Part shown: piece by piece, positions 43,833 to 52,036 of the stretch
Layout: each line of letters starts with the position of its first letter
Position numbering within the stretch: position 1 is the first letter of the stretch
Assembly (NCBI GenBank): GCA_015063785.1
Contig: SVTM01000002.1
Coordinates: 1-64,000 of the forward strand
Origin: Oscillospiraceae bacterium
GTDB taxonomy: Bacteria; Bacillota; Clostridia; Oscillospirales; CAG-382
Length of the DNA stretch: 64,000 nucleotides
Direction: 5' to 3'
The notes under the pieces: generated by a model
Seen by the model: only the letters and a program-made list of their open reading frames with translations
Database searches by the model: none
What the model was told of the DNA's origin: nothing
Made by a program: the position numbers and the translations under genes

Positions 43833-46190
43833 TTATGCTTCCTGTTCTGCTTCTTCAGCTTCCTTTTCGGGGTCTGTCATAAGGAAGCAGATAATGGGAT
43901 CTTCCTCCCTCATTACGACGCGAAGCTGAGTAACTGCGCTTCCTGTGAAGGGCTCTGTCTTGCCAAACATATAGCCGAGAGCACGTTCATAATACTGAAC
44001 GTAGGTATTGTTGCGGAAGTTGATCTTTCTGTCTCCGCCTTGATTGTATCTGACAATACTACCCTTGGAATAAGCAAATATGTTATCTTCAACGAGATAA
44101 TTGTTAACTTCATCAATGATTTGGAAGCTGTTGTGGAGAGCAGCACCGCCTTCACGGCCAACACTGCCCCAACCGTATGCGCCATACAAAGTCATGTTGT
44201 CGTGAACGTGAACGTTGTTAAGGCAGCTGCCGGGCATTTCGCCTCTGTTGTAGTATTCGATCGACCAGTGGCAAAGTTCAACAAGATTGCCGCGATATTC
44301 GATGTTTTCCATTTTAATGATCTTGTCATTTGTGGAATACTGATGGGTAATACCTGTATCATAGATCTGGTAGATCCAGTTGTCGTAAACGTAATAACCG
44401 TTGCATCCACCGTATACTTCAACAGCGTTACCATACCGTGTAACGTTTGCGCCGTTATATCCCTTAAGGATAGAACCGCCAATCCATGCGAAGATACAGT
44501 TCTGAACTGTTCTGTTTTCAACAGTACCGGTACCAACACCATGAGAACCGCCGAAGATGATAGTAAGGTTATCAACAACTACATCTTTTTTGGATCCCTG
44601 GAACATATTGCCGCTCTCAGCGATTTCGATGGATTTGAAACGAGAACCGGGATTACCCTCTGCGCTGTAAAGATAGAGATTGTTATTTGAAAGGTTGGAA
44701 TAGAACTCGAGATCTTTTGTCAGATCTGCATAACCTGTAAATCCACCTGCACCCGAAACACGAAGCTGACCTACGAGCTCATCATAATTACCAATCTCGC
44801 CCGAATAGTCAAATACGATGTTACCAACGTTTTCAAGAGCATACGAGCACTTATACACATTCTTAACATCAGTTTCAGTCCAAAGAGCAGGATCGGCAAA
44901 GTTACGCTTGGAACCATTAATGACAGGCTTAGGTCCGTCGCCATAAGAAGAATATGTTACACCTGCAGATTCCTTGACCTTACCGCGGAATTCATCGCCG
45001 CGTCTGAAAAGAACAACGTCGCCGTGGTTGAGACCGATGATGTTCAATTTAGAGATCGTAGCAATAGGCTCTTCAGGAGAAAGACCGTTGTTGCTGTCAG
45101 AACCGTCGTTGGAAATGTAGATTATCTTGTTTGTCGAGCCTTCGGGAAGAGTTGTGAACATATTGGGAGTGTTTTCAATATAATCACGTCTTTTCTGCGC
45201 CTTGCGATCGATTTCTGCAAGAAGTTCTTCATCGTCAAAAAGAATACCCTTGTCGTCAGCTATTGCAGAGCCTGCTTCGATAGTGATTTCAACATCTGCG
45301 TTTTCCGGAACAGTTGCAGGATCAAAATACTTTGCCACAAGCGCTGAGAAAGGAGCAGTGGGATCAGCAAAAGGCCCAAAGCTGTATATTATATTGCTTC
45401 CCTCGACAGTTATCCTTGATTCGGTATATTCCAAATCTTCGTAATATTGGGGATACTTTTCTGCGTCGGGAACAATTGTGATAAGGTTCTGTGTACCCAC
45501 CTTTACAGTTCTTGCGCTATCTACATCATAACCGTAATTATTGTGAACATAGCTCTTTATATCGTTGACATAGCTATCATAAATTGGGTCGGTATACTGA
45601 ATTGTATAATCGGCAATATCAACACCGTTGATCTTAAAGGAATCAATGGGATAATCGAAAGAAATAGTTTCTGAATGACCGGGATCTACAGCAACAGAGC
45701 AGGTTTCTGCATCAACGTAATTTTCTATGAAATAATTTACTGCATCTTCAACGTAAGCATCACTCTTTGCAAGAATAGCAAGTCTTGTACCTTCCTGAAG
45801 AATAACAAAATCGCGCGCTCTTTCAACAATCTTTGCAGCGCTGTCTGTTTCCTCGCGGTTGGTATGACCAATAAGAATTTCGTGGTCCTGGCGCTGAAAT
45901 TCGGGGTGACCCGCCTTTTCAAAGTCGGATTTGACTTCGAGTTCAACACCTGTCACGTCAAGAATTGTATTTTTAAGGTTCATACAAGCATTGAGAACCG
46001 ATCCGGGTGCGTTTTCGGCGCGGACGATAGTGTACTTTGAAGTACCGTCTGCATCGATAACATTGAACTTTGTCTCATCGATCTCGTAGTTGAATCCTTC
46101 CCCGTCCCCCGCATTCTGAGGTCCGCAAGCAGAGAAACTTCCTGCAACGCAAAATGCAGCAAGAAGAAGGCTTAAGATTTTCTTTTTCAT
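43833..46190 (-). CDS. Lipoprotein with a right-handed beta-helix domain
   Basis: A 785-residue lipoprotein: signal peptide KKKILSLLLAAFCVAGSFSAC with the lipobox Cys at residue 21. Residues 25-340 include EILIGHTNREETDSAAK, a segment like the N-terminal domain of some GH67-type glycosidases. From about 353 (IIYISNDGSDSNNG) runs a parallel beta-helix domain paralogous to the C-terminal part of the SLH protein at 4750-8049. The Glu/Ala-rich tail (DPEKEAEEAEQEA) is low complexity. AAAGGAG precedes the ATG, 11 bases after the S24/S26 peptidase stop. It is the last gene of an eight-gene operon. It may bind or cleave the polysaccharide made under that operon; this is inferred. Confidence 0.88.
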   Translation of the reverse strand: MKKKILSLLLAAFCVAGSFSACGPQNAGDGEGFNYEIDETKFNVIDADGTSKYTIVRAENAPGSVLNACMNLKNTILDVTGVELEVKSDFEKAGHPEFQRQDHEILIGHTNREETDSAAKIVERARDFVILQEGTRLAILAKSDAYVEDAVNYFIENYVDAETCSVAVDPGHSETISFDYPIDSFKINGVDIADYTIQYTDPIYDSYVNDIKSYVHNNYGYDVDSARTVKVGTQNLITIVPDAEKYPQYYEDLEYTESRITVEGSNIIYSFGPFADPTAPFSALVAKYFDPATVPENADVEITIEAGSAIADDKGILFDDEELLAEIDRKAQKRRDYIENTPNMFTTLPEGSTNKIIYISNDGSDSNNGLSPEEPIATISKLNIIGLNHGDVVLFRRGDEFRGKVKESAGVTYSSYGDGPKPVINGSKRNFADPALWTETDVKNVYKCSYALENVGNIVFDYSGEIGNYDELVGQLRVSGAGGFTGYADLTKDLEFYSNLSNNNLYLYSAEGNPGSRFKSIEIAESGNMFQGSKKDVVVDNLTIIFGGSHGVGTGTVENRTVQNCIFAWIGGSILKGYNGANVTRYGNAVEVYGGCNGYYVYDNWIYQIYDTGITHQYSTNDKIIKMENIEYRGNLVELCHWSIEYYNRGEMPGSCLNNVHVHDNMTLYGAYGWGSVGREGGAALHNSFQIIDEVNNYLVEDNIFAYSKGSIVRYNQGGDRKINFRNNTYVQYYERALGYMFGKTEPFTGSAVTQLRVVMREEDPIICFLMTDPEKEAEEAEQEA

Positions 46191-46201
46191 ACAAAACTCC
46201 T

Positions 46202-46714
46202 TTATTTTTTATTGAAATTATTAAAAACGTTTTTTATGCGTGAGCACAAAGCTCTGAATTTCAGCACAAAATAACGGATAAAAAAGCATCTGCACCAGAA
46301 GAAAACATAGATCTTGTATCCAAAAGATTTCTCAAAATCTATCGTTCTCCCGTTTCTGACAATTCTTTTAACAACTGCTATAACGTGTGCATCGCTAATA
46401 CCTTTTTCTATAGCTAGTTGATTGTCGCCACAGATATGATATCCGTCGGGATTAACCTTTAACACTCTGTGAAGAGTGAACTGTCCGCTATCTCTTTTAT
46501 ACAGAGGGACATCATATTTATGCAGGCGTCCGCTGGGTTTTGCCAGAACTACTGTATCTTTTCTGTTGCGCAAAAGCGGAAGCATACTTGTGCCGGCGGT
46601 GACGAGCGAAAACTCCCCACCACTTTCAACAACCTCGCGGATGATGTTTTCGAGCTCTAACAAAGGCGCTGTAAAATGCGGTGCGCTGTCGCGTTCGTTA
46701 CTCTTCGATGACAC
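46202..46714 (-). CDS. S24/S26 family (signal peptidase-like) protein
   Basis: A roughly 170-residue protein with the S26-type catalytic Ser in TAGTSMLPLL (SM motif), then KYDVPLYKR, which may supply the Lys, and FTLHRVLKVNPDGYHICGDNQ, the typical second conserved box. The C-terminus is a hydrophobic, aromatic and basic stretch (YKIYVFFWCRCFFIRYFVLKF) that may associate with the membrane. GTG 46714 has GAGGT upstream; a TTG at 46735 is possible. It overlaps the PqqD-like gene by 17 bases and so is coupled to it. In RiPP-like cassettes such peptidases may remove leader peptides, but here no precursor is adjacent. Confidence 0.82.
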   Translation of the reverse strand: MSSKSNERDSAPHFTAPLLELENIIREVVESGGEFSLVTAGTSMLPLLRNRKDTVVLAKPSGRLHKYDVPLYKRDSGQFTLHRVLKVNPDGYHICGDNQLAIEKGISDAHVIAVVKRIVRNGRTIDFEKSFGYKIYVFFWCRCFFIRYFVLKFRALCSRIKNVFNNFNKK

Positions 46715-46964
46715 CTGCAGACCTCGCCTTTTCAAGAAAAGCTCTTACATCGCGGGATGCAAGCTCTGTATCTATGCCGTATTTTTCAGCCATGGCGTCA
46801 ACAATTTCTTTTTCATCCGCCTGTTTTTCAAGCAAAGACCAGATAAACGCACCTGTGGAATTGAGGTTTATCATAGCATTAAATTCAACAGAAGCCTTGC
46901 CAACTGCAACGACAACTTCGCTTCCGCCAACGTTTCTTCTAACAAATCCTTCTTTTATTTTCAT
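46698..46964 (-). CDS. PqqD-like protein (RiPP recognition element)
   Basis: An 88-residue protein of the PqqD family: KEGFVRRNVGGSEVVVAVG, then ALINLN-like FNAMINLNSTGAFIWSLLE and a winged helix with EIVDAMAEKYGIDTELASRDVRAFLEKARSAGVI. PqqD domains bind leader peptides of RiPPs and present them to modifying enzymes. ATG 46964 is seven bases after AAAGGAG; an ATG at 46970 is too close. It sits between an HprK-like kinase and an S24/S26 peptidase. The YxxPxL peptide at 19382-19504 has the kind of leader these domains recognise. Confidence 0.9.
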   Translation of the reverse strand: MKIKEGFVRRNVGGSEVVVAVGKASVEFNAMINLNSTGAFIWSLLEKQADEKEIVDAMAEKYGIDTELASRDVRAFLEKARSAGVIEE

Positions 46965-46977
46965 AAACATACTCCTT

Positions 46978-47679
46978 TTATCGACTCATAAACTGGTACG
47001 AGGTCAAAACCGCATCGTCGCTGATATTACAGAAAAGCTCATACACAGGAACGCTTTCAAGTACTCTTCCGAGAATACCCAGTGCAAGATCCATAAGCTC
47101 GGGATCCTGCGGTCTGTAAGATTGGTTAAAAAGCTTTGGTACTGCAGAAACCCTGTCGGCAACGCGGATGCTGTTTTCAACTCCGCGGTTGAGAAGACAA
47201 ATACCTTTGACAGGAACGATAATATTTGAATTAAGCGAAGTTTTCCCGGAAAAAGGTGTTCCGCAGGCGCAGACTTTGCCATCCATAAAACGCAGAGCCG
47301 GCTTGTCGTCATTGACATACACCGCACGATCGCCAAAGTGCTCTTTCCACAGCGAAGTGTGGGTGCTTTTTCCGGTTCCGCTGGATGCGGAAAAAAGATA
47401 AGCCTGTCCGTCTACAGCGATACACGACGAATGAAGCATCATTCCGTCAAAACGTAGAAGCCTTTTATAAAACTCATAACCGTACCAAGCGTATTCGCAA
47501 GCCTCTTCCGACATACCGGGGGTATTTTTTGACTTTGCAGAAATTGCAGCAAGCGGAATATCTATTGAAAAATCCGCTTTATCTGCGGTATCGACCGAAT
47601 ACATATGTGCTCTTTGGGAAAGAAGAGGAAACTTCGGTTCCATCTCAACCAAAAGACCTGCGATATTATATTTTTCCAT
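46978..47679 (-). CDS. HprK-like P-loop kinase
   Basis: A 233-residue protein resembling the C-terminal kinase domain of HPr kinase, with P-loop FSASSGTGKSTHTSLW near residue 100, a downstream NDDKPALRF acidic motif and CGTPFSGKTSLN. It lacks the N-terminal domain of true HprK and is not next to ptsH. HprK-like kinases of this size occur in lasso-peptide and PqqD gene clusters, where some phosphorylate the precursor. ATG 47679 follows GAGAGG; a TTG at 47691 is rejected. The gene lies eight bases after vanZ and 13 before the PqqD-like gene. Confidence 0.87.
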   Translation of the reverse strand: MEKYNIAGLLVEMEPKFPLLSQRAHMYSVDTADKADFSIDIPLAAISAKSKNTPGMSEEACEYAWYGYEFYKRLLRFDGMMLHSSCIAVDGQAYLFSASSGTGKSTHTSLWKEHFGDRAVYVNDDKPALRFMDGKVCACGTPFSGKTSLNSNIIVPVKGICLLNRGVENSIRVADRVSAVPKLFNQSYRPQDPELMDLALGILGRVLESVPVYELFCNISDDAVLTSYQFMSR

Positions 47680-47687
47680 GGTACCTC

Positions 47688-48197
47688 TCAATCAGTAATA
47701 CGTCGTTTTTTTACAAATTCAACGATGCGAAGAATGATAAAGCATACGGTGCAGGCAAAGATACCGCCCGAGCAATCGATAAAAACATCTGTGAATCTGC
47801 AAGCTCTTCCGGCAGAGAACGTCTGAAGAGTTTCGTCTGCTATGGCGACGAAAAAAGTTATTGTCATCGAAAAAGCAAAACTCTTTGTCTCGTTATCCTG
47901 TCTAACGAAAAAGACAAAGAACAAAAGCGAAGAAAGAATTGCAAACTCGGTAAAGTGAGCAAGCTTTCTGACAAAGTTTGTCACAAAAGCCGCAAAATCG
48001 ACTGTCAATTTATCATCGGGCACACAAAGGATGCTGTCGATGACAAAATCTACAATACATCCGCTTTGGATAAGAGAATCATCTGCGTTTTTCAGAGAAT
48101 TTGAAAAGATAAATGCAGTCCACACCAAAGAAAGAACTGTCAGAACCCAAAAGAATACACTTCTCTTTTTTGTCAATGAAGACCCAAAGCTTCGCAC
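47688..48197 (-). CDS. VanZ family membrane protein (GTG start)
   Basis: A 169-residue protein with four spans and the VanZ signature elements: SLVWTAFIFSNSLKNADDS after the first span, FVRKLAHFTEFAILSSLLFF, and a final DETLQTFSAGRACRFTDVFIDCSGG block. VanZ proteins accompany teicoplanin resistance and also occur widely in capsule and wall loci with unclear roles. GTG 48197 is supported by AAAGG eight bases upstream and overlaps the phosphatase gene by 25 bases. Confidence 0.9.
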   Translation of the reverse strand: MRSFGSSLTKKRSVFFWVLTVLSLVWTAFIFSNSLKNADDSLIQSGCIVDFVIDSILCVPDDKLTVDFAAFVTNFVRKLAHFTEFAILSSLLFFVFFVRQDNETKSFAFSMTITFFVAIADETLQTFSAGRACRFTDVFIDCSGGIFACTVCFIILRIVEFVKKRRITD

Positions 48198-48871
48198 TGC
48201 AATATCCTTTCGTAATCGTCGAACTCAATAAGCTTTTCGAGTTTTTTCATACCCTTCTCGGCGTCTGTGATCCTGAAATCGATCTTATGGGCGTCTGTAC
48301 CCGTAATAATATCGACACCGGCGTTGTAAAGGTTTCTGAAAAACCTTCTGCTACCCATTTTTGCCATCGAGAAAAGATTGACTTGAAAAACCAATCCGTC
48401 AAGAGAAAGAATATCCGAATAATCTTCATTACTGAAAAGAGCATCGTATCTTTCAAAATGAGCAACTACAGGGGTAAGTCCGTGTCTGACCTTGATATCA
48501 AAAAGTTCTTCCGCAAATCGCGATGAGTACTTTTTCATCGGAAATTCCACAAGAATACGGTTTGTACCGGGAATAGCAAGTTTTGCAAGATCGCACTTCT
48601 TTGACACGCCCTCTTCAATCGCAACCTCAGCTGCTAGAAGCACATTAAGTTCCTCAGGGAAATCCACCTTTGTGAAAGCCTCGTTTCTTCTTGAAACAAA
48701 TTCCTCCACGGGCTCCTTGTGGTTGTAATAGTGCGGAGTGGCAATAACCGTGCCAAAACCTAACGAAACGAGTTTTGATGCAATACTAACAGAAACAGTT
48801 TCGTCCTTTGCCCCGTCATCAATGCCGGGCAAAATGTGGCAGTGGGAATCGACATAACTCTTCATACTCAT
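48173..48871 (-). CDS. CpsB/YwqE-type PHP tyrosine-protein phosphatase
   Basis: A 232-residue manganese-dependent PHP-family phosphatase. Metal ligands are visible in VDSHCHILPGIDDGAKD, TPHYYNH, a mid-region VVAHFERYD, and TGTDAHKIDF. Such enzymes dephosphorylate the Tyr cluster of the partner BY-kinase and so set capsule output. It follows the kinase gene by six bases. The ribosome site before ATG 48871 is weak, so translation may be coupled. Confidence 0.93.
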   Translation of the reverse strand: MSMKSYVDSHCHILPGIDDGAKDETVSVSIASKLVSLGFGTVIATPHYYNHKEPVEEFVSRRNEAFTKVDFPEELNVLLAAEVAIEEGVSKKCDLAKLAIPGTNRILVEFPMKKYSSRFAEELFDIKVRHGLTPVVAHFERYDALFSNEDYSDILSLDGLVFQVNLFSMAKMGSRRFFRNLYNAGVDIITGTDAHKIDFRITDAEKGMKKLEKLIEFDDYERILQCEALGLH

Positions 48872-48877
48872 AATATG

Positions 48878-49588
48878 TTATTTATCTGACGAATAGTAAT
48901 ATCCGCCGACGCGAGTTGTCGACTGATCTTCCTGACCGACGATGGCAGCGCCGAGTATCGGAAACTGAGCGAACTTGAGCTTTTCAACGGTTTTGGCAAA
49001 ATCGCTATGGGAAGTTCTCTTGTAACGGCAGGAAAGCAAAACACCTGCGGCTATATTAGAAAGCATCAGCGCATCGGATACCGCAAGAATAGGCGGAGTA
49101 TCGATGATGATATAGTCATAGATCTTTTCAAGCTCCGCAACGAAAGAAGCAAATTTCTTGGAGCTGAGAAGCTCAGAAGGGTTGGGCGGAATTGTGCCTG
49201 CAGGCAAAAAGTCGAGGTTGAGACCGGGAATGCCGACAATGGCGTTTTCGACCGACTTGTTAAGAAGAATGTCGGAAAGTCCGCAATCGGGCTTGATGCC
49301 GAAAATTCTGTGAAGAGTCGGACGACGAAGGTCTGCATCGATAATGATGACTTTATGCTGAAGCTTTGCAAGAGAAATTGCAAGATTTGAACTTAAAGTG
49401 GATTTGCACTCCGAAGGGCAGGCGCTGGAGACAACGACTGCTTTTTTCTCGTTGTCAAGACCTGCAAGCGAAAACATCACGTTAGTACGGAGATTATTGT
49501 ACGCTTCGAGATAGTCAAAGGGAGATTCGTTGTTAAGTTTGAAGACAGCCGATGAATGAGTGGGACGTGCAATTTTTTTACTTGCCAT
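48878..49588 (-). CDS. CpsD/CapB-type BY-kinase with a variant Walker A motif
   Basis: A 236-residue cytosolic bacterial tyrosine kinase that partners the Wzz-like activator. Walker A' is IIIDADLRRPT (about 81-91) and Walker B is IIIDTPP (about 160-166). The Walker A reads ACPSECKST, with Cys61 where the family has Gly (EGKST); the codon is TGC on the minus strand at 49406-49408, so it is not a translation artefact. The C-terminal Tyr cluster is short (YYY, 230-232). Autophosphorylation would be expected if the Cys is tolerated. AAAGGCGG precedes the ATG, which overlaps the Wzz gene by 11 bases. Confidence 0.92.
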   Translation of the reverse strand: MASKKIARPTHSSAVFKLNNESPFDYLEAYNNLRTNVMFSLAGLDNEKKAVVVSSACPSECKSTLSSNLAISLAKLQHKVIIIDADLRRPTLHRIFGIKPDCGLSDILLNKSVENAIVGIPGLNLDFLPAGTIPPNPSELLSSKKFASFVAELEKIYDYIIIDTPPILAVSDALMLSNIAAGVLLSCRYKRTSHSDFAKTVEKLKFAQFPILGAAIVGQEDQSTTRVGGYYYSSDK

Positions 49589-50303
49589 ATCTGTTGCCGC
49601 CTTTCTGCTTTATAGTGGGATTGGGAATATTGCCGAGAACGGGAAGACCGTACTTTTTGGATATATCATCTTCCTCGGCGATCTTATTGCTGAAAAATAC
49701 AGAAACCGCAACTGCAAGAAGTCCGAGTATTGCACCTATGATGCCAAAGCGGATACCCGAGCTTATGGGAGAAGCTTTTCTTACATATTTTTGCGGAACG
49801 CCCTGCGCCTTGAGCTCGGCATAGCCGAGACCGTCACTGACACGTGGGGGTAGATATGTATCTACCGCCGAAGAGATCTCTTCAGATAGCTTCATATCCC
49901 TTGTGGTTACAAGGATAAGCATGATCGGAACGTCCTTGTCAACCTGCTGTACAGAGATCGACGACGAGAGAAGACGCGTTGATATCTTGTCTGTATCGTC
50001 TCTCGTTTCGTTCATAAAATCCGCAAGACCTTCGATTATGTGGGGAAGGTCAATGTAGCTTTTATAGATGTTGGTCAGATTTGTTGCAACAGTCATATCA
50101 TTGATTGATGTGACCTTGCTTGAATCATCATTTGAGTAAGTTGCGCTGTTTTTGATAGAATACGCTCTTGAAACCTCATAAACGGGGCTCGAGAAAAAAG
50201 TTGCACGGCAGAAACCGATGATGAATGCAACGAGAATGAAAGAAACAATCAGCTTCCAGCGCTTAAAGAAAACCGATATATCAATTGTGTTCTTGTTTTC
50301 CAT
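49578..50303 (-). CDS. Wzz-like polysaccharide co-polymerase / BY-kinase activator (CapA type)
   Basis: A 241-residue membrane protein with two spans: about residues 17-37 and 190-212. The N-terminal part is NTIDISVFFKRWKLIVSFILVAF and the periplasm-facing domain carries YEVSRAYSIKNSATYS. The C-terminal KASPISSGIRFGIIGAILG ends with a cytosolic tail. Such proteins set glycan chain length and activate the BY-kinase, which is the next gene. ATG 50303 follows GGAGG at five bases; the extension to 50348 crosses the -10 box and is rejected. Confidence 0.92.
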   Translation of the reverse strand: MENKNTIDISVFFKRWKLIVSFILVAFIIGFCRATFFSSPVYEVSRAYSIKNSATYSNDDSSKVTSINDMTVATNLTNIYKSYIDLPHIIEGLADFMNETRDDTDKISTRLLSSSISVQQVDKDVPIMLILVTTRDMKLSEEISSAVDTYLPPRVSDGLGYAELKAQGVPQKYVRKASPISSGIRFGIIGAILGLLAVAVSVFFSNKIAEEDDISKKYGLPVLGNIPNPTIKQKGGNRYGK

Positions 50304-50339
50304 TGAAACCTCCAAATTTCGCATCATGGTACAGAATAC

Positions 50340-50368
50340 ATTGTACAATTTTTAATAGCAAAAGTCAA
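50340..50368 (-). promoter_or_regulatory. Sigma-A promoter of the eight-gene BY-kinase/RiPP-like operon
   Basis: Minus strand TTGACT (50363-50368), 17-base spacer, TACAAT (50340-50345). The genes from 50303 to 43833 are separated by 13 bases or less or overlap, so all eight probably share this promoter and the terminator at 43784-43830. Confidence 0.85.
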
Positions 50369-50388
50369 GTGATTTTGGACAAATAACT

Positions 50389-50427
50389 AAAAAAGAAAAG
50401 CAGATACCGCAAAATCACGGTATCTGC
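50389..50427 (-). terminator. Terminator of the zinc-ribbon repeat protein gene
   Basis: On the minus strand GCAGATACCG and CGGTATCTGC form a perfect 10-bp stem (50400-50427), followed by TTTTCTTTTTT. Confidence 0.92.
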
Positions 50428-50444
50428 CACAAAATTACGATAAT

Positions 50445-51926
50445 TTATTTGCTTGCTTTCTTTTTTGCAACCACAGAAGCGACCTTGCATGCAACGCAAC
50501 CTGCGATACCCGCAACGGCGTATGCGGCGATTCTGATGATGAGAGAAAACTCAACCGGCTTGAGGAACGAAATGAGGTATGCCGGTATATCAAGGGCAAG
50601 CGGCACCGCCATATAGGCAAGGTAAATAAGTCCCAGGAAAACCGCAACAACGATAGATACAATTCCGATATCCCCGATTGCGATGAAGAACTTAAGCTTG
50701 TTTGCAAGAAGAATGAGAAGTCCGAAGAGAACGCAGATAACGATCATGCAGATGTAGAAGAACTTTTCGGAAAGGATGCGGATATAAACCGTGCTGACAG
50801 CAACATCATCGCTGATGTTTTCAAGCGAAATATTGTCAAAGAAGGTCTGAGCAAGCTCTTCTATATACACTTTCGCTTCATCCGAGAATACAATCTCGAC
50901 ATCAACATCTTCACCGACCGCCTTTGTGATGGCATTTTTGTTGTCATCGATAATTTCAGTGATGACACTTCCGTCGAGGACAGGTGGTGTTTTTGTAAAT
51001 CCAACGAGATAATTGACATAAGGCATGATGACTTTTTTGACAATATGTCCAAAGTCTATCGCGTTTACAATTTCGTCAACCGTGCCTCTGTCAATGCCGA
51101 GAGAATCAAGAGCTTCCTCTGAACAATTATCGTATACAATATCAGCAATGCTGTCACCGTCAATCGATATATCTTCGATGCCGATTTCTTCAATGCATTC
51201 AGCAATGTTTTCAGACACAACCGCACCTCTGACAACGCCGAGAAGCGCAGTACTCAAAACAACTGCGAAAAGAAGAATACTGAGAACAACAGACAGAATT
51301 CTGAAACCAACTCCGATCTTGCCTGTTTTTTTAACCTTTGCAGGCTTGGGCTCTTTTGCTATCTTTTCGGTCTTTTGTTTTTTCTTTTTTTCCTTCGCTG
51401 TTACAACAGGAACTGCGATAGGAGCTTCCGCCACTGCAGGAGTTACTTCAACTACAGGAGTTTCTTCAACCGCAGGTGTTTCTTCAACCACAGGAGTTTC
51501 TTCAACCGCAGGTGTTTCTTCAACCACAGGTGTTTCTTCAACCACAGGTGTTTCTTCAACCACAGGTGTTTCTTCAACCACAGGTGTTTCTTCAACCACA
51601 GGTGTTTCTTCAAGCACAGGTGTTTCTTCAACCACAGGTGTTTCTTCAACCACAGGTGTTTCTTCAACCACAGGTGTTTCTTCAACCACAGGTGTTTCTT
51701 CAACCACAGGTGTTTCTTCAACTGCGGGAGTTTCTTCAACCACAGGTGTTTCTTCAACCACAGGAGTTTCTTCAACTACAGGTGTTTCTTCAGCCACGGG
51801 TGTTTCTTCAATCACAGGAGTTTCTTCAACTACCGCTTCCCTTTCGATATCCTCTACTTTTGTGCCACAGCCGGTGCAGAATTTTTCACCGTCATTTATT
51901 TTAGTTCCACATTTAGTGCAAAACAT
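50445..51926 (-). CDS. Zinc-ribbon membrane protein with a long ETPVVE hexapeptide repeat
   Basis: The 493-residue protein begins with a zinc ribbon (MFCTKCG, then CTGCG), followed by about 21 tandem copies of the hexapeptide VEETPV, a Lys-rich segment (KKKKQKTEKIAKEPKPAK), and a membrane part with a large loop between its first span (near residue 225) and three C-terminal spans (about 390-490). The loop (SENIAECIEEIGIEDISIDGDS onward) is acidic. Function unknown; the layout suggests a cytosolic zinc-ribbon sensor on a flexible Pro/Glu-rich stalk anchored in the membrane. ATG 51926 follows AAGGAGGG; the extension to 52010 is rejected because it covers the promoter. The promoter is strong. Confidence 0.8.
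   Translation of the reverse strand: MFCTKCGTKINDGEKFCTGCGTKVEDIEREAVVEETPVIEETPVAEETPVVEETPVVEETPVVEETPAVEETPVVEETPVVEETPVVEETPVVEETPVVEETPVLEETPVVEETPVVEETPVVEETPVVEETPVVEETPAVEETPVVEETPAVEETPVVEVTPAVAEAPIAVPVVTAKEKKKKQKTEKIAKEPKPAKVKKTGKIGVGFRILSVVLSILLFAVVLSTALLGVVRGAVVSENIAECIEEIGIEDISIDGDSIADIVYDNCSEEALDSLGIDRGTVDEIVNAIDFGHIVKKVIMPYVNYLVGFTKTPPVLDGSVITEIIDDNKNAITKAVGEDVDVEIVFSDEAKVYIEELAQTFFDNISLENISDDVAVSTVYIRILSEKFFYICMIVICVLFGLLILLANKLKFFIAIGDIGIVSIVVAVFLGLIYLAYMAVPLALDIPAYLISFLKPVEFSLIIRIAAYAVAGIAGCVACKVASVVAKKKASK
51441..51835 (-). repeat. About 21 tandem copies of an 18-bp coding repeat
   Basis: The unit ACAGGTGTTTCTTCAACC (plus strand) repeats with few substitutions and no spacers, encoding VEETPV inside the zinc-ribbon gene. 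Copy number is likely to vary by slippage or recombination without shifting the reading frame. Confidence 0.95.
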
Positions 51927-51956
51927 ACTATCCCTCCTTACAGGATTTACATACTC

Positions 51957-51985
51957 AGTATACATCAAACATTTCTTTCTGTCAA
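51957..51985 (-). promoter_or_regulatory. Sigma-A promoter of the zinc-ribbon gene
   Basis: Minus strand TTGACA (51980-51985), 17-base spacer, TATACT (51957-51962). Confidence 0.82.
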
Positions 51986-52036
51986 TAAGACAAATATCAA
52001 AAAACAACATTTTTTAGCAATTAATGAAAAAAACTC

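Noticed and set aside
46202..47679. Complete lasso-peptide cluster
   Set aside because: No asparagine-synthetase-like cyclase, transglutaminase-like protease or adjacent precursor is present, so only a RiPP-like cassette can be claimed.
46978..47679. True HPr kinase/phosphorylase
   Set aside because: It lacks the N-terminal HprK domain, is not near ptsH or lgt, and sits with a PqqD-like protein.
51441..51835. Possible CRISPR array
   Set aside because: The 18-bp units are contiguous with no unique spacers and form an open coding frame.
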